Origin: Salvator merianae
Lineage: Eukaryota; Chordata; Lepidosauria; Squamata; Teiidae
NCBI GenBank assembly: GCA_003586115.2
Contig: QVOM02000073.1
Location: 50,199,712 to 50,263,711, forward strand
Direction of reading: 5' to 3'
Length of the DNA stretch: 64,000 nucleotides
The notes under the pieces: generated by a model
What the model saw: the letters and a program-made list of their open reading frames with translations, nothing else
Told to the model about the DNA's origin: nothing
Database searches by the model: none
In this document: in pieces, positions 47,791 through 60,299 of the stretch
How the letters are laid out: every line of letters starts with the position of its first letter
How positions within the stretch are numbered: position 1 is the stretch's first letter
Translations under genes and position numbers: made by a program

Positions 47791-48490
47791 ATCCTCAGAC
47801 ACCTATTTATTTATTTATTTGCATTTTTATCCTGCCCTATACCCGAAGGTCTCAGGGTGGGTTACAACAATTAAAACAACAACAAAATGTCGTAAAAGGC
47901 ACGCAATAAAACAGTAGTCTGGAAGTAGGGAGGGAAAGCTGTGCCTTTACCCAAAGACAAGGGTAAATAGGTGAGTCTTTATTGCTCTCCTAAAGATGTA
48001 AAGTGAAGAAGCTTGACGCACCTCAGGGAGAAGAGTGTCCTACAGTCTGGGGGCCACCACTGAAAAAGCCCTATCCCGGGTGCCCACCCCTTTAGCTATT
48101 GAAGGTGGTGGTACAACCAGGAGGGCCTCATCTGCAGATCTTAAGGCATGGCAGGCTGATATGGGAGAAGACGCTTCTTTAGGTATTTGGGGCCCAAGCC
48201 ATTTAGGGCCTTGTAGGCTAAGGTTAACACCTTGAATTGGGCGTGGTAGTGAATTGGCAGCCAGTGCAGCTCTTTTAAGACCAGCATGATATGCATCCGG
48301 CCAGCTGTCCCAGTCAGCAGTCTTGCTGCTGCATTCTGCACCAGTTACAGCTTCTGAACCATCTTCAAGGACAGCCCCATGTAAAGCACGTTACAGTAAT
48401 CCAATCTGTAAGTTACCAAAGCATGGACTACTGTGGCCAGATTATCTCTGTTCAGAAGGGGTTCTAGCTGGCGAACCAGTGGTAGCCGGA
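47791..48490 (-). mobile_element. Antisense L2-like fragment nested in the L2 copy
   Basis: The minus-strand translation QNAAARLLTGTAGRMHIM, then LHWLPIHYHAQFKVL and YKALNGLGPKYLKKRL, is the L2 C-terminal region. Its 3' end is the TATTTATTTATTT-GCATTTTTATCCTGCCCTATAC start as read on plus. Sense L2 sequence flanks it on both sides. Confidence 0.85.
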
Positions 48491-48786
48491 GGTTATGGAA
48501 TCTGAGTGATTCCTAAACACTCCTGGGGGATTTTCCGGTTGGCATGGATGGTGCTCCTGCTGAGTCTCTGGTCTCTCTTTGGAATCAGGAGATGAGCAGG
48601 GCCATAAACCCAATTGTTCCCAAATGTCCTTGCCATACCTGTGAGCCCATAAAGCACCCTGGTATTCCATGGAGTTACAGGCAATGAAACACAAAGGTCA
48701 ACAGCTAGAGAGCAGGTGGCATAAATCCTGCTGTGAATTTGACTAACACAGGCTAGAATGCATTATCATGCCCACCATGGGGTTGC
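48491..48786 (+). mobile_element. LINE L2-like copy, second segment
   Basis: Continuation of the sense L2 (GTAATGCATTATCATGCC-CACCATG corresponds to GAGCTCATTATCGAGCC-TATCATG of the 42.9-kb copy) up to the palindromic MITE. Confidence 0.55.
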
Positions 48787-48881
48787 ATCCGGATGTTGCT
48801 TACTTATTCCTCTATATTTGGATATTCCGGAATATCCAAATATAGCAGAATAAGTAAGTGAAGTCTGGTTGCAGTCTGGAT
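48787..48881. mobile_element. 95-bp palindromic MITE nested in L2
   Basis: Arms 48799-48828 and 48829-48858 are inverted with no loop and two mismatches (CTTACTTATTC, then CTATATTTGGATATTCC, meeting at TTCCGGAA). The tips are ATCCGGAT on the left and, reversed, ATCCAGAC on the right. L2 sequence continues on both sides. A partial relative lies at 39173. Confidence 0.8.
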
Positions 48882-50245
48882 TTATTTCTCCACCACCATT
48901 GTGCCCTCAAACAGCTGACCAGCACAGCTCTTTTGAATGGTGAGTAGCCTTATCAAATCAAGCCCAAGGGAGCAAGGGTGATGACCATGTAATATCTGCT
49001 GTGACAGTTTTCAGGGCACTTTAGGGGCAAAGTTGCTCTGATTTGTGGGAGATTGCAGGCCACAGTTGAAAAGAATCCAGAGGAAGTGTCCAGAGAACCT
49101 TCCAGTATAGTTATTTTGGATCAGTTTTAATTATGGCAGCCTGAGGATGTGGACAAACTGCTTGCTAGAGTTTGGCCTACGAAATGACCTCTGGATCATT
49201 CATTTCTTGGCTGATAAAAGCTAGCCAGTAGGGTATGACTGCATGGATCTTATCTTCCATGCTTTTCAACATCTATATGAAGCCACTGGGGGAGATCATC
49301 AGGGGACTTGGAGTGAGGAGTCATCAATATCCAAATGATACGTTGCTCAGTCTCTCTGTATCACCTGAATCAGAAGAGGTGATTGAAGTGCTTGACTGGT
49401 ACCTGGAGATAGTAATGGGCTGGATGAGGAGCAATAAATTGAAACTAAATCCAGACAGGATGTGAAGGTGGTGTGTGTCACAGGGTCTTGAGTCCTTGAA
49501 GTTGGGAGGCATACTGTCTTCGATGGGGTTGTAATATCCTGGAAGGGACAGATGCAAAATCTGGGGGTGCTCTTGGACTCTGCACTGACACTTGGAAGTG
49601 GTGGCCAAGGGTGACTACCTCCAGCTACAACTGGTTCACCAGCTATGGCCCCTTCTGGTCAGAGATGACCCAGCCACAGTAATCCATGCTTTGGTGACAT
49701 CCAGATTGGATTATTGTAATGAGCTTTATATGGGGCTACCCTTGAAGATGGTTTGGAAGCTGCAGCTAGTGCAGAATGCAGCAGCAAGACTGCTGACTGG
49801 AACGGCCAGCCAGATCAATATCATGCCAGTCTTAAATGTGTTGCATTGGTTGGCAATTCACTACCAAGGCCAATTCAAGGCGTGAACTTTATTTTATAAG
49901 GCCCTCAGGGTGCTTCTCCCATATCAACCTGCCTCCACCATAAGATCTTCAGGGGGCCCTCCTGGTTGTACCACCACCTTCAATAGCTAGAGGGGTGGGC
50001 ATCTGGAATAGAACCTTTTCAGTGGTGGGCCCCAGACTATGGAATAATCTCCCCCTTGAGGTGAATCGGGCATCTACACCTTTGGGAGAGCAGTGAAGAC
50101 ACACTTATTTTTGTTGGCTTTGACTAAGGAAATAACTTCCTCTCCACACTTTCAGGCACTGTTATCTTTTTTCGTGTTATAACCACCCTGAGACCTTCAG
50201 GTATAGGGCAGAATAGAAATGCAAATAAATAAAATAAATAAGTAA
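48882..50245 (+). mobile_element. LINE L2-like copy, third segment with RT deletion and 3' end
   Basis: The translation runs through linker sequence, then jumps at about 49240 from the RT N-terminal part straight to SSMLFNIYMKPLGEIIRGLG (frame of 49235-49465). The core with AAFDTIDH is absent. The catalytic YADD is replaced by YPND in HQYPNDTLLSL. C-terminal LDYCNELYMGLP at about 49700; the 3' end has CACCCTGAGACCTTCAGG, AGGGCAGAATAGAAATGC and an AATAAATAAA tail. Confidence 0.85.
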
Positions 50246-50819
50246 ACAATAAACCTTTGGAGTAAGAATGTTTTTTTTCTTCTTCAGACATCTTGGCATT
50301 AGAGACTGAAAGTTGCAAAGGCAAAGATTTCTAGCACCAAAGCATTATTATACCTTACATTTTCTCACCTAATTCATACAGCACAAAACTGGGTGAGAAC
50401 TCTTATCTCATTAGCAGATGGTACATCTTTGAAACACTGCAGAGGCATCTTGACGGTCTCACTACTTACCCCTTCCTTCCCATCAGCGTAGAACATAATG
50501 AACATCTAGGAATACACTATAACAGGACTAACCATAAGACATGACTGGACAGGAATAACATTGAATATGTATTAATATGATTATGCAGCAACAAACAGTG
50601 ATAACATAGATTGAATATGATTATGCCATAAAATTGATTATACCATAGTATTGAATAATTGAATGAATTGCTTTTGAAAGTAATAAATAGATGACAGTAC
50701 AGAAAAGACACTACATGGCAGCCATCGGAGTTCACATTTGTGACCAATTAAAGTAGAAAACCAGAAGTGCAAGTAATTGCTGAAGATTAATAGTTTGTCT
50801 TTCTGTGAATTGATTTAAT
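50246..50819. other. Intergenic sequence, nothing recognised
   Basis: AT-rich, contains repeated GAATATGATTATGC/ATTGAATA segments at about 50565-50650. Confidence 0.35.
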
Positions 50820-53115
50820 GTTAAAAAAGTTGATTAGCTTGTATATGTTTCATTTTTTTTTCATTTTTTAAAATTTTATTAATTTTTTTATAACAACATA
50901 AAGAAATACAAATTAAATTTAAAATATCATTCATTTCATTCTGAATAACTATCCAAAACAATTTTATAATATCACATTCCCACCAAAGGTGGAAGTATGT
51001 GCCTCTGTGTCCGCACCCATGCCACCATTGTGGTGACATCATGGGTATCATATGTGCTAATTGTGCTGGTGTCCTATACCATCTATAAAATATTTTAAGG
51101 ACCATCTCTTGTACCCTATTATTCTTTAAACCATTAATTTTCTTCATTTTTTGCCCAACATTTTCCCTCGTAATATTAATATCTGACTGCCATATTTGAA
51201 ACACGCTTTCCATTATTTCGTTCTTTTGATTTGTTAATAAGCCATATATTTTACTCCCTATACCTTTTGACCCCTTCAAACACTCTTCCAGTATTTTCTC
51301 TATCTCTGTCAATGGTCTGTAGATCAATAAATGTATGTTATTAGTTACCGACCAGTTTCTCAAAGAATTATAAGTTAGCCATCTTCCCCCCAGAACCTGT
51401 TTTATTTCCTGTTCCCACCATTCCCCTCTAATATTATATAGATCCTTTAAATATTTGAACCCATTTTCCTTTAATTGGTATAATAATCTTTCTTGCATCA
51501 CCTCCTGATCCTTATTTATATATTCAATAGTTGTATATTTTGATATAAATGGTGCTAGTTTGTTGATAGGTTCTCCAAATTTCCATAACTTGTTTCAACG
51601 GTCCATATAATCCTCTATATTTTCTCTCTGGCATCTTACCCCGCATTAAACTACTATTCTCTAAATTATGTATCTTTTTCTCTATTTTTACCCATTTTTC
51701 TTCAGTTTTAACTTCTAACTCTATTTTTTTTTTATTTGGAAAGCCACATAATATTTGTGGGAATAGACCATCCATTTGTGGGAATAGGAGTGGGAATAGA
51801 CCATCCTCCCTCCTGAATTCCCATATTTAATACCATTTTCCTCAATCTTGGCCATTTTGTATTAAATATCCAATTATTTATCTTACTATCTCATTGTTTC
51901 AATATCCTAATACTTACTTTTTCAGGTAATACTTGAAATAACTACAAAATCCTTGGGATAATAAACATTTTCACCACTCTTATTCTAGATAGTATGGACA
52001 TTGCCTTAGTTTTTTTTTAATTTTTCAACTGTTCATTAACTTTCTTCCATACCTGTTTATAATTTTCACAGAATAATTTATTATTTGTTGTTGTAAGAAT
52101 TACCCCTAGATACTTCATCTTTTTAACTCCTAATTTTAATCCAGTTAATCTTCTTACTTTGATCTGCTCCTGAGGTGGGGTATTAAGAAACATTATATCT
52201 GATTTGGTTATATTTACTTTTAAACCTGACATTTGAGTAAACCTTTCTAAAATACTTCTAATTGCTACTACCATTTCCCTAGGTGTTTGGGTGATTATCA
52301 CTGCATCATCTGCAAATAAATTTATTTTAACTTCTTCCCCTTTAACCATATAACCCTGCCACCTATTATCCTGTCTAATCTCATTGGCCAATGGTTCTAT
52401 TGCCAAAGCAAATAATAGAGGAGAAAGGGGACAACCCTGCTTTGTCCCATTAAGTATTCTAATCTGCCTCAAACTAATTTCATTTATTTTAACATATGCT
52501 GTGGATCCCTCATATAAATGTTTAATTACTTTGCAAAATTTATCCCCCATATCGCACTTTTGACATATATTATATAAATATTGGTGATTCACTGAGTCAA
52601 ATGCCTTCATCATGTCTAATTTCAAAATTCCTACTTTTTTATTGTGTTTTTTTAGCATGATGAATGACATTAGTTAAATTTCTTATTGGGTTACCAATAT
52701 ATCTATTCTTAATGTACCCATATTGATCCTCCTCTATTATTTTTGGAATAATTTCCTCTAACCTTTTGGTCAAAACCTTGGTAAATATTTTATAATCCTG
52801 ATTTGACAAACTAATTGGTCAATAAGAGCCAGGGTCTACTGGACTTTTTTGAGGTTTTAATATTGCAATTATTTCTATCTTATTCCAGGAATCTGGTTTT
52901 AATCTATTATTTAATATATCATTAAAAAGAATTTGCATCTGAGGTACTAGTAGTTTTATAAAGTTTTTATAGAAAATAGCTGTAAACCCATCAGGACCAG
53001 GAGACTTAACAGGTTTTAGACCCTGAATTACCTCTTCTATTTCCCGCTGGGTTATATCTGCATTTAATCTCACCTTCTGCTCTTCTGTTAATTTTCTATC
53101 AATAGTCCATACAAT
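50820..53115 (-). mobile_element. LINE L1, 5'-truncated ORF2
   Basis: Minus strand, from high to low coordinates: the SPGPDGFTAIFYKNF block of the RT (about 53000); LDMMKAFDSVNHQYLY, GTKQGCPLSPLLFALAIEPL and LFADDAVIITQT with the FADD catalytic pair (52670-52017); then a connecting region and the C-terminal domain with TPAQLAHMIPMMSPQWWHGC and FHLWWEC (51501-50821), a Cys/His knuckle. This is the L1 clade, not L2/CR1. Broken by stops and shifts, for example after DPGSY at 52819. No endonuclease or ORF1. Confidence 0.92.
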
Positions 53116-53129
53116 GTCTTGAATTCTAT

Positions 53130-53470
53130 CTCCCTATCTGATTGCAAGGTAGCAATCAGGACTGCTAAAAAGGATTTTGAGGAGCACATTAGATGACAAT
53201 GGAGAGAAAGGAATAATTAAAGAGGGGTCAGAGACTGCCAAGAGGCTAAATTAATTCTTCCCTGCATTTACTTGGGGGGAGTCAGAAGCATCAAATTGGA
53301 TTGAGGTAACTAGGGAGGAAGTCCTCACGTGTTTTCATAGCTAAATGCTAACAAATTGCCAGGACCAAGTGGCATCCATCTGAGAATTCTTAAAGAGCTC
53401 AGATGTGAAATTGCTGATCTTCTACACAAAATATATAATCTTTTCCTAAGGTGTTTTCACTGAGAAAGGC
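53130..53470 (+). mobile_element. CR1-like fragment
   Basis: GCAAGGTAGCAATCAGGACTG, GAAAGGAATAATTAAAGAGG and AGATGTGAAATTGCTGATCT match the 60.72-61.12 kb part of the CR1 copy, with an internal deletion. Confidence 0.8.
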
Positions 53471-53584
53471 AGAGTGCATATGCCTGCAAATGCAGAATAG
53501 CAGAAGTCCTGCCTTTCCATTGTACACTTTGGCCAGACCAAACTAAGCTATGCACCAACATAGGTTGTCAAAATGGTCCTGTGG
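53471..53584. other. Short unrecognised spacer
   Basis: Nothing recognised; lies between two opposing CR1 pieces. Confidence 0.3.
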
Positions 53585-53965
53585 TAGACCTCAACAAAGA
53601 GAACATAAGAACATAAGAGAAGCCCAGCTGGAACAGGCCATAGCCCATTGAGTCCAACATCCTGTCTCACACAGTGGTCTATCAGTTGCTTCTGGGAATT
53701 CTCAAGAAGACAAAACCTTCAACTGCTCTTGATTCCAAGCAAATGTTCTTTAGTAGCATGCAGCCTGGCTCTTCAGCCTACAGGTAGTACTTAGGCATCA
53801 GTTCTAGTAGCTATTGATAACACCTCTCCTCCGTGAATTTGTCACACCCTTTGTTAAAGCTGTCCGGACTGGTTGCTGTCACACCCTCTTCTGGTAGTAA
53901 ATTCCATAGGCCAATGAATCCTCTAGGTGAAAAAAATACTTTCTTTTGCCAGTCTACTCTCCTGA
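53585..53965 (-). mobile_element. CR1 3' end, antisense
   Basis: Begins GAACATAAGAACATAAGAG (the reversed CR1 3' terminal repeats), then CATCCTGTCTCACACAGTGG, CCTCCGTGAATTTGTCACAC and GTAAATTCCATAGGCCAATG-like text. The most complete CR1 tail here. Confidence 0.9.
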
Positions 53966-54860
53966 CCGTCAGCTTCAGTTGAGTACTGGAGGCACTGTGT
54001 TGCACTGGTTCCACTCCTATCTCTGAGGCAGATGCCAGAGAACAGTTGTAGGGAGGCATCCTGTTCTTCATGGAGTTGTAATGCCTTGAAAGGGGCAGGT
54101 GCAAAATCTGGGAGTGCTCTTGGTCCCTGCAGTAAGGCTTGAACTCAGATGGAGGTGGTGGCCAAGAGCACTTATTTCCAACTCTGACTTGTCTACCAGC
54201 TATAGCCCTTTCTGGGCAGAGATGATCTGTAATCCATGCTTGGTAACTTTAGATTGGACTATTGTAATGCCTTTTACATGGAACTGCCCTTGAAGATAGT
54301 TCGGAAACTGCTAGTGGTGAAGAATGCAGCAGCGAGACTGCTGACGGGAACAACTGGCCAGGTGCACATCACACCAGTCTTAAAAGAACTGTACTGACTG
54401 CCATTTTACTACCAAATCCAATTCAAGGTGTTAATTTTAACTTTTAAGGCCCTAAACACCTTGGGCCCTACATATCTAAAGCAACATCTTCTCCCATATT
54501 GTCCTGCCTGCACCTCAAGATCTTCAGGGAAGGCCCTTCTAGTCGTACTGTCACCTTCAGTATTTAAGGGGGTGATGACCTTAGATAGGGCCTGCTAAGT
54601 GGTAGCCCCCAGACTATGGAATAGTCTTTCTTCTAAGGTACGTCAGATACCCTCACTTCATAGACTCAAGAAAGCTGTAAAGACACATCTACCCTGCTCT
54701 TTGGCTGAGGAACAACCTTTTCTCCACTCTTTTAGGCACTGTTATTATTTTTAATGTATCCATTTTATATTTTGTTTTTATTGTTGTAACCTGCCCAAAG
54801 AACTTTGGGTATGGGTGGGATAGAAATGCAATAAATAAATAAATAAATAAATAAAATCTT
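53966..54860 (+). mobile_element. LINE L2-like C-terminal and 3' end, with (AATAAAT)n tail
   Basis: A short RT remnant (CACTGGTTCCACTCCTATCT) is followed by the region CTTGGTAACTTTAGATTGGA-CTATTGTAATGCC (RLDYCNA), AATGCAGCAGCGAGACTGCT and the 3' end GTAACCTGCCCAAAGAACTT, then tandem AATA/AATAAAT units at 54828-54856. Decayed. Confidence 0.85.
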
Positions 54861-55744
54861 TCTATAATTTTCTGGGTTATCTTGTTCTCCTTTTAAAAAG
54901 GTTAGAATTATTATTCCTCGTGGTCATATGATAGGGAATTTCCCAGTTTTATTGATCAGGATGAAACGTCCACTAAGGAGAGGCCCATCAGCTGCTATTT
55001 TCCTTACGCAATTAATTCACACACTGCTTTATTTCACTGCTGTTTAAAGGTGGTGGTATACTGAAGCTTGCTATTGTAAAGAGATAAGAAATCAAAGATT
55101 TTATTACTACAATTGGATTTAGGAATGCTGGGCAGGTCAGTAAAATATCCTGATTTCCTGCACCACCTAGTGGCAATTATAATCATTTAGCACATAATTG
55201 AGAACTTTGAACAACTATAGTTGAATTCTAAATATTCCAAACATGGATAGTTTACAACGGTAAAAGTAAAAAAGATATTTAGATACAGGTAGTTTTCAGA
55301 CTGCTTTACAGACTAAGACATTGAAGTGAGCAATAATACATATATTGAAACTATGCTGTAGCTAAAGGTTAGTAGCAAAACATTCATAGGAATTAAGACT
55401 AGTAGAGAGGTGAGGGCAGATAAAAGCTGGGTAGAAGCAGCAGATGTAACTGTCTCAAAGCTGATGCATTAAATGTAGGGTTTCATATTTCATAACTAGA
55501 TTCTTCAAAAATCTCACAGTGGAAACAAATGGCCATGTTTACTGAAGGGAATGATGGTCTATGGAGATTTTCCAGTAGAGAATGGACATAAAATTGATCC
55601 AAAACTTAATACAAAAATTTAATTATACTCATTCCAGTGTGTCTAATCCCTCAGAACTGCTGTATTGTTATTTCAGTGAACATTTCCCACTTCCTTCCCT
55701 ATGAAGCTGTATTAACTCCCAAACCAAGTATTGGGCAATATTAT
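54861..55744. other. Intergenic sequence, nothing recognised
   Basis: AT-rich, unique-looking. Confidence 0.35.
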
Positions 55745-55950
55745 GATCAATTACTTTACTTTTACTTTAATTTCGATTTATACCCCGCCCTATACCAAAG
55801 GGTCCCAGGGCGGCTTACAAAACACAGCAACAAATTACAATAAAAACATTATAAAACATCATTAAAACATACAAAAAACTTATAGAACTTATAAAACTAT
55901 TACAATAAAAACCATAAAAACATTATAAAAACATTATAAAATTAATAAGA
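55745..55950 (-). mobile_element. L2-like 3' end, antisense
   Basis: TATACCCCGCCCTATACC, then GGGTCCCAGGGCGGCTTACA and repeated ATTACAATAAAAACATTATA are the reverse of the 3' UTR of the 42.88-45.05 kb copy. Confidence 0.85.
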
Positions 55951-56444
55951 TTATTTGTTCAATTTAACCAGGGTAAAACTATTCTCCCAAATCCACCTGA
56001 GAATGAATTATTTTGCTGAGAACTTGAAGGGTATGGCCTTATATAACTTAGATTTATTACATAGCTAGACTTCTACAGTTCATCTGTCCAACCTTGTATA
56101 TCAGCACTTTATCCAGTACATCAATATGAACCTTAGATGTAGTTAATGCAAAGCAAATTTTCCATTATGGATTCCGTATTGATTCAAAGGGTAGTAATGA
56201 ATACAAGAGAAACAACTGTGGTATCTGTAATTGCCCATTGAAAATCATGCTGCATGGAGAGAGACAAGGCCCCCATTGGAAGCCTTCCTTTTCTCTTCCT
56301 AAGCTGTGCCTGGGTCACTGTTGATCAAAGCCCAGTTTGGTGATACTGGAGTGATGCTCCCAGTGATGCTCCTCATCACTCCTCTGCACTTGGTAGTACT
56401 GATCCACAAGTTATGGCTGAGGGATATGGAAACTGTATGCTGTT
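55951..56444. other. Intergenic sequence, nothing recognised
   Basis: Unique-looking, leads into the foldback. Confidence 0.3.
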
Positions 56445-56622
56445 TTCTCTGGGAGCAGAACTGCTGTATGGAATCCAGATCAGCATCTTTGTTAGTCATA
56501 TAGAAGATTAAATTTCTGCATGTGTAGGTTGCAATGTTGATAACCCCTGCTGGTTTTCCATCTTCTATATGACTAGAAAGATGCTGACTTGGATTCCATA
56601 CAGCAACTCTGATCCCAGAGAA
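56445..56622. repeat. Long foldback, 63-64-bp arms with a 51-base loop
   Basis: The arm 56445-56508 pairs with 56560-56622. Shared blocks are TGCTGTATGGAATCCA, CAGCATCTTT and TAGTCATATAGAAGAT, with only a handful of mismatches and one small gap. No known repeat. It could be a foldback MITE, a hairpin RNA precursor, or a fossil inverted duplication. Confidence 0.85.
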
Positions 56623-57369
56623 TGGTGATGACAATGACAATAATTGATATGTTAAGAAAATGTTTATAACTATCTCAGATCCTTGAAAAATGTTTGGTAA
56701 GGAAGAGTGCCAAACTCAGTCAAGAAGGCCCGTGGAAGAAGAAGATGACTCTAGTTCCAGTAATTATTGAGACATTAGGGGTAATATCAGAGAAAGTCAA
56801 GAAGTATTTGGAAAACATAAGGTTCGATAAAGTAACAATTTCATCACAGCAAAAAGTAACCCTATTTGGAATGAATCTCATTCTTCAAAGATAACTTGTT
56901 CAAAGATACAGGGTGTTCTTGGCGCTACACTGGAAATGCCAATTGGGAAGCCTAATGTGCTGATTTCGACACACATGCTCATTGCAATGCTATTATGAGA
57001 AATCTAGCAACAGTGCCTGATTTCAAATAATAGTGCTGCTTACCTGCGTGTCTGCCAAGCAGCATATGTGATTGGCCTGAGGGGTACTACCAGAATCCAA
57101 CCAAATGTACAAAACCGACAAAAAAGGGAGCAGATGCTTCACTAGCTTCCAGTAGTCCATCTCAGGTTGATCACATATGCTGCTCACCAGGCATGCAGGT
57201 AAGCAGGGATTTTCTGCACCAATCCGGTGGGACATGGGAAGAGGCAATTGCTGGATCTTGTTTAGATACTACTTTGTCTTGTGCCACTTGGAAGCAGCCA
57301 CAGTGGACCAAAACTTCAGCCATGATGTCTGATGGACTCTTCAACCAATATATAAGATTATGACATCCC
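56623..57369. other. Intergenic sequence, nothing recognised
   Basis: Contains a loosely inverted pair around AAGCAGCATATGTGATTGGCC (57056) and TGATCACATATGCTGCTC (57167). Each arm is about 20 bases, with a 100-base spacer. Confidence 0.4.
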
Positions 57370-57450
57370 TATCTGGGCTGATTGATTGATTTGCTTTTTG
57401 ATCCCATCTTACACCCTAAGGTCTGGATGGGTTAGGATAAAAGCAATATA
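57370..57450 (-). mobile_element. L2-like 3' tail, antisense
   Basis: TTTGCTTTTTGATCCCATCTT-ACACCCTAAGGTCTGGATGG is a diverged version of the reversed L2-like end. Confidence 0.55.
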
Positions 57451-57644
57451 AAAACACAGTTAAAACTGAATTCATTAAAACTACAGATAGGCAACAGAGC
57501 CTGAAAGGAGTGGGCAAGCTACCTCTTCAGCCAAAGGCTAGAGTATCCATGCACCTAAATGGATGCAGTGATGGGGCTAAATACAACATAAGAAGACTCC
57601 ATTCTGATTATTCATTTAACATAAGGAGCTCAAGCACATTTACA
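57451..57644. other. Spacer, nothing recognised
   Basis: Short unique-looking DNA. Confidence 0.3.
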
Positions 57645-57870
57645 CTCAGATGTAGCAGGAAAAGGGGGCTCAAAAGCACTTTAGAGATGGTAGCTCGTGG
57701 CCCTCAAGTTCTCATTCCAACTCTAATCCATCTTTTCTAGCCTAGAATGTTCACGAGAGGGGGAGGGGCAGACTGACCTGGGAACCATCTGATCTGGGTA
57801 CCATCTTTAAGTTGGCTCAAAGCTACTTCAGAGGTGTTTTTTTTTTTAAAGCAGCGTGTGAACACAGCTA
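57645..57870. mobile_element. GCTGTGTTCACA-type MITE (copy 4)
   Basis: Shares AATCCATCTTTTCTAGCCTA-type text, GTTCACGAGAGGGGGAGG and the closing CAGCGTGTGAACACAGC with the copies at 30300, 30835 and 41060. The left tip is not clear. Confidence 0.65.
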
Positions 57871-59149
57871 TAGTTACATCAAAAAGTGCACACCTTTTTG
57901 ATATCTAGCTCATAATATCTTTTTGCCTCAAATACTGTCGGCTAAAGAAGAGTTTAGCTTTCCTCTCGTGACATACCTTTGTAACACTCATGATCACCAG
58001 AGGATTGACAAGGAGGCTGATTAGTGGTATGTTTCTCTTTATTTCCAGAGCCGTGAAATATATCTTAAAAGTTGGATAGACATCAAATTCTGTGTATTCT
58101 GTACCAAGGATAATATCTGTTTTTCTTTAATGGATGGAAGTTCTGTTAATCTGCCCTCTGTCCTAGTCTTATGAACCTGGGTTGGGGAGAAGGTGCTGTC
58201 TTATCTGACCATGGTCAATCAATCTTCCTTGTCCTTTGCAGGGTCGCTTCTTATTCTTAGCAAGGACATCATGGCAGATAAGCACTAATTGTTGCTACCT
58301 ATACAAATATGACACCTGGCCTTATGAATCTGGACCTTGACAAAGATCTTTCCAGAGGGTGCTGTGTGCTAACATGCCTCCAGGCAGTGGGAGGAAATTG
58401 TGAGATCTTATTTAGATCCCACAATTGCTTATCACCACCTCTGCCAAAAGAGAGGAGGCAATTCCTGAGCAATCTCAGACTCTTACCTCATCTGTCATTT
58501 CTTTGTGGAATTGTTGCTTTTGCAAAAGCACCCATATGTAGGAAGCCCACTTCCATTTGTTTTTCTCATGCACTTCCTACATACAGTTACTGTTGAAAGA
58601 TCAGTGATTCTGCAAGGAAATGGCAGTCAGGGTAAGCAGTCTAGCATGACAGAAAACCTGGTGTCAGAGTTGGATTTTCTGTCATGCCTATATTGTGCTT
58701 TTTTTAGTGTACTATCCTAGGAGTGCATTGGGATTGCCACAAGTATGTATGGTAATCCCAAGAAAATCATGGTTTTTAAATTGCATCTAGAGGCCACTTC
58801 TAGTAGTAGAAAGGGATGTGCCTGCCAGCATTCAAGGAATTCCTGATTGGCAGAAGTGACATCAGATTGCTGAGCATGGGGAAAATAAGGAGTGAAAATG
58901 AGTAAGTACGAATTGAGTCCATGTTATAATACAAATGTAGAAATGACCAGAACACATACTCAGTCATTATTTCTCCCCAGTGCAAATAAACCCTACAATA
59001 TTTGACCATGCCCATCTTGACTTCTTTGCAGACTTTCTTCAGAATGCATTCAAGATTGCAAGAAATACCACATGCTGCATTACCTACTAAACTGACCTTT
59101 GTATGAATTAGAGGCCTAAAGTATTTCTGCCTTCATGACTAGATAATGC
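57871..59149. other. Intergenic sequence, nothing recognised
   Basis: About 1.3 kb, with no coding or repeat signal that could be named. Confidence 0.35.
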
Positions 59150-59585
59150 TGGAGAAGAATTATAGAAGATTATTTAGTATATGATTATGGCTGGGAGATT
59201 GCTATATGCACAAAAATGAAATAACTCAGTATTGCCTACCATGGAAGATTGGTTAGTGAAACTGATCATTTAGCAAAAATAGATAAACTGACATGCTTGA
59301 TTAGAGAAAGAACATCAGTGTCATTTCTTAAAAATTGGAAACTCCTCATCAACCTTCTGGGTAAGAAAAAATGACATATTGGTTTTGGGATTTGATGATT
59401 AGAAAGAATGAATTGCCGAAAGCAGTGAAATAATTATAACATTTAGGGGAAGGTATGAAAATGGATATATATCTAGTCATCAAAGGGGTGACAGGAAGTT
59501 ATCTTTTTCTTTTTAATTCTCGACTTCTTTATATTTTAAGAGTAATTTGTAACATATTTTTAAAATCTCTAATAAAAAAAAAGAT
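59150..59585 (+). mobile_element. LINE L1 3' end
   Basis: MEDWLVKLI, then (after a shift) a KIDKLTCLIRERTSVSFLK segment, is the extreme C terminus of an L1 ORF2. The 3' UTR ends in CTAATAAAAAAAAAG, a poly(A)-type tail. Confidence 0.75.
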
Positions 59586-60299
59586 GTGCAAGAGATTAGT
59601 TGTTTTATTCATTCACCAGACAACTTTTTAAGATAAAGCTGTGAAATAACCCTGTAGACGAAAGCTAAACCAGTTACAATAGTTTTTATGACAGGAGTTT
59701 CTCTATAGATAATTAAGGCACTGAATGATTACAATCGTCCTTTTCTATTCTAATGTTAAAGAAGAAACAGCAGTAAGTTTCCTTTTGTTGTTTGGCAACC
59801 CACAAAGAATTTGAAATTGTTTAAAAGAACAAGAGAAACAAAGTACCAATTTGGGAGTCAAGTTAATTTGCACCAAATGGACAATTGATAAAAACCCACC
59901 TGGAGAATTAGTTACTTGTCTGTCTTTTTCAAAGCTCTCTATCCTAATTAAATTAAATAGGCACAAAGATTAACAAAGAAAGTTTTCTTGACCTTTCAAA
60001 CACAACTAATGAGTTCCAGGCCATTTTATTTGACTCTCCTACGAGATATATCCCAGGTCTCCACATTCAGATACTTTGTTAAATCTTCTTTGATTCTGTC
60101 TTTGGTAAAGATACCTGTTTTCACTTTGGTAAGCATAATAGGGGTGCCTCCAGACATGGACTAAAATCTGTTATTCTCCCAAGATGATACTGGGAATGCC
60201 AGATGTAATTGCAACATTCCCAATATAGTGTCAGGATAGTGAGATGATATCCCATAATATCATTATTATGATATTATGAGAGAACAAAAAATTCTTAGA
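59586..60299. other. Intergenic sequence
   Basis: Unique-looking. A small perfect palindrome AATATCAT-tatt-ATGATATT lies at about 60257-60276. Confidence 0.4.
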
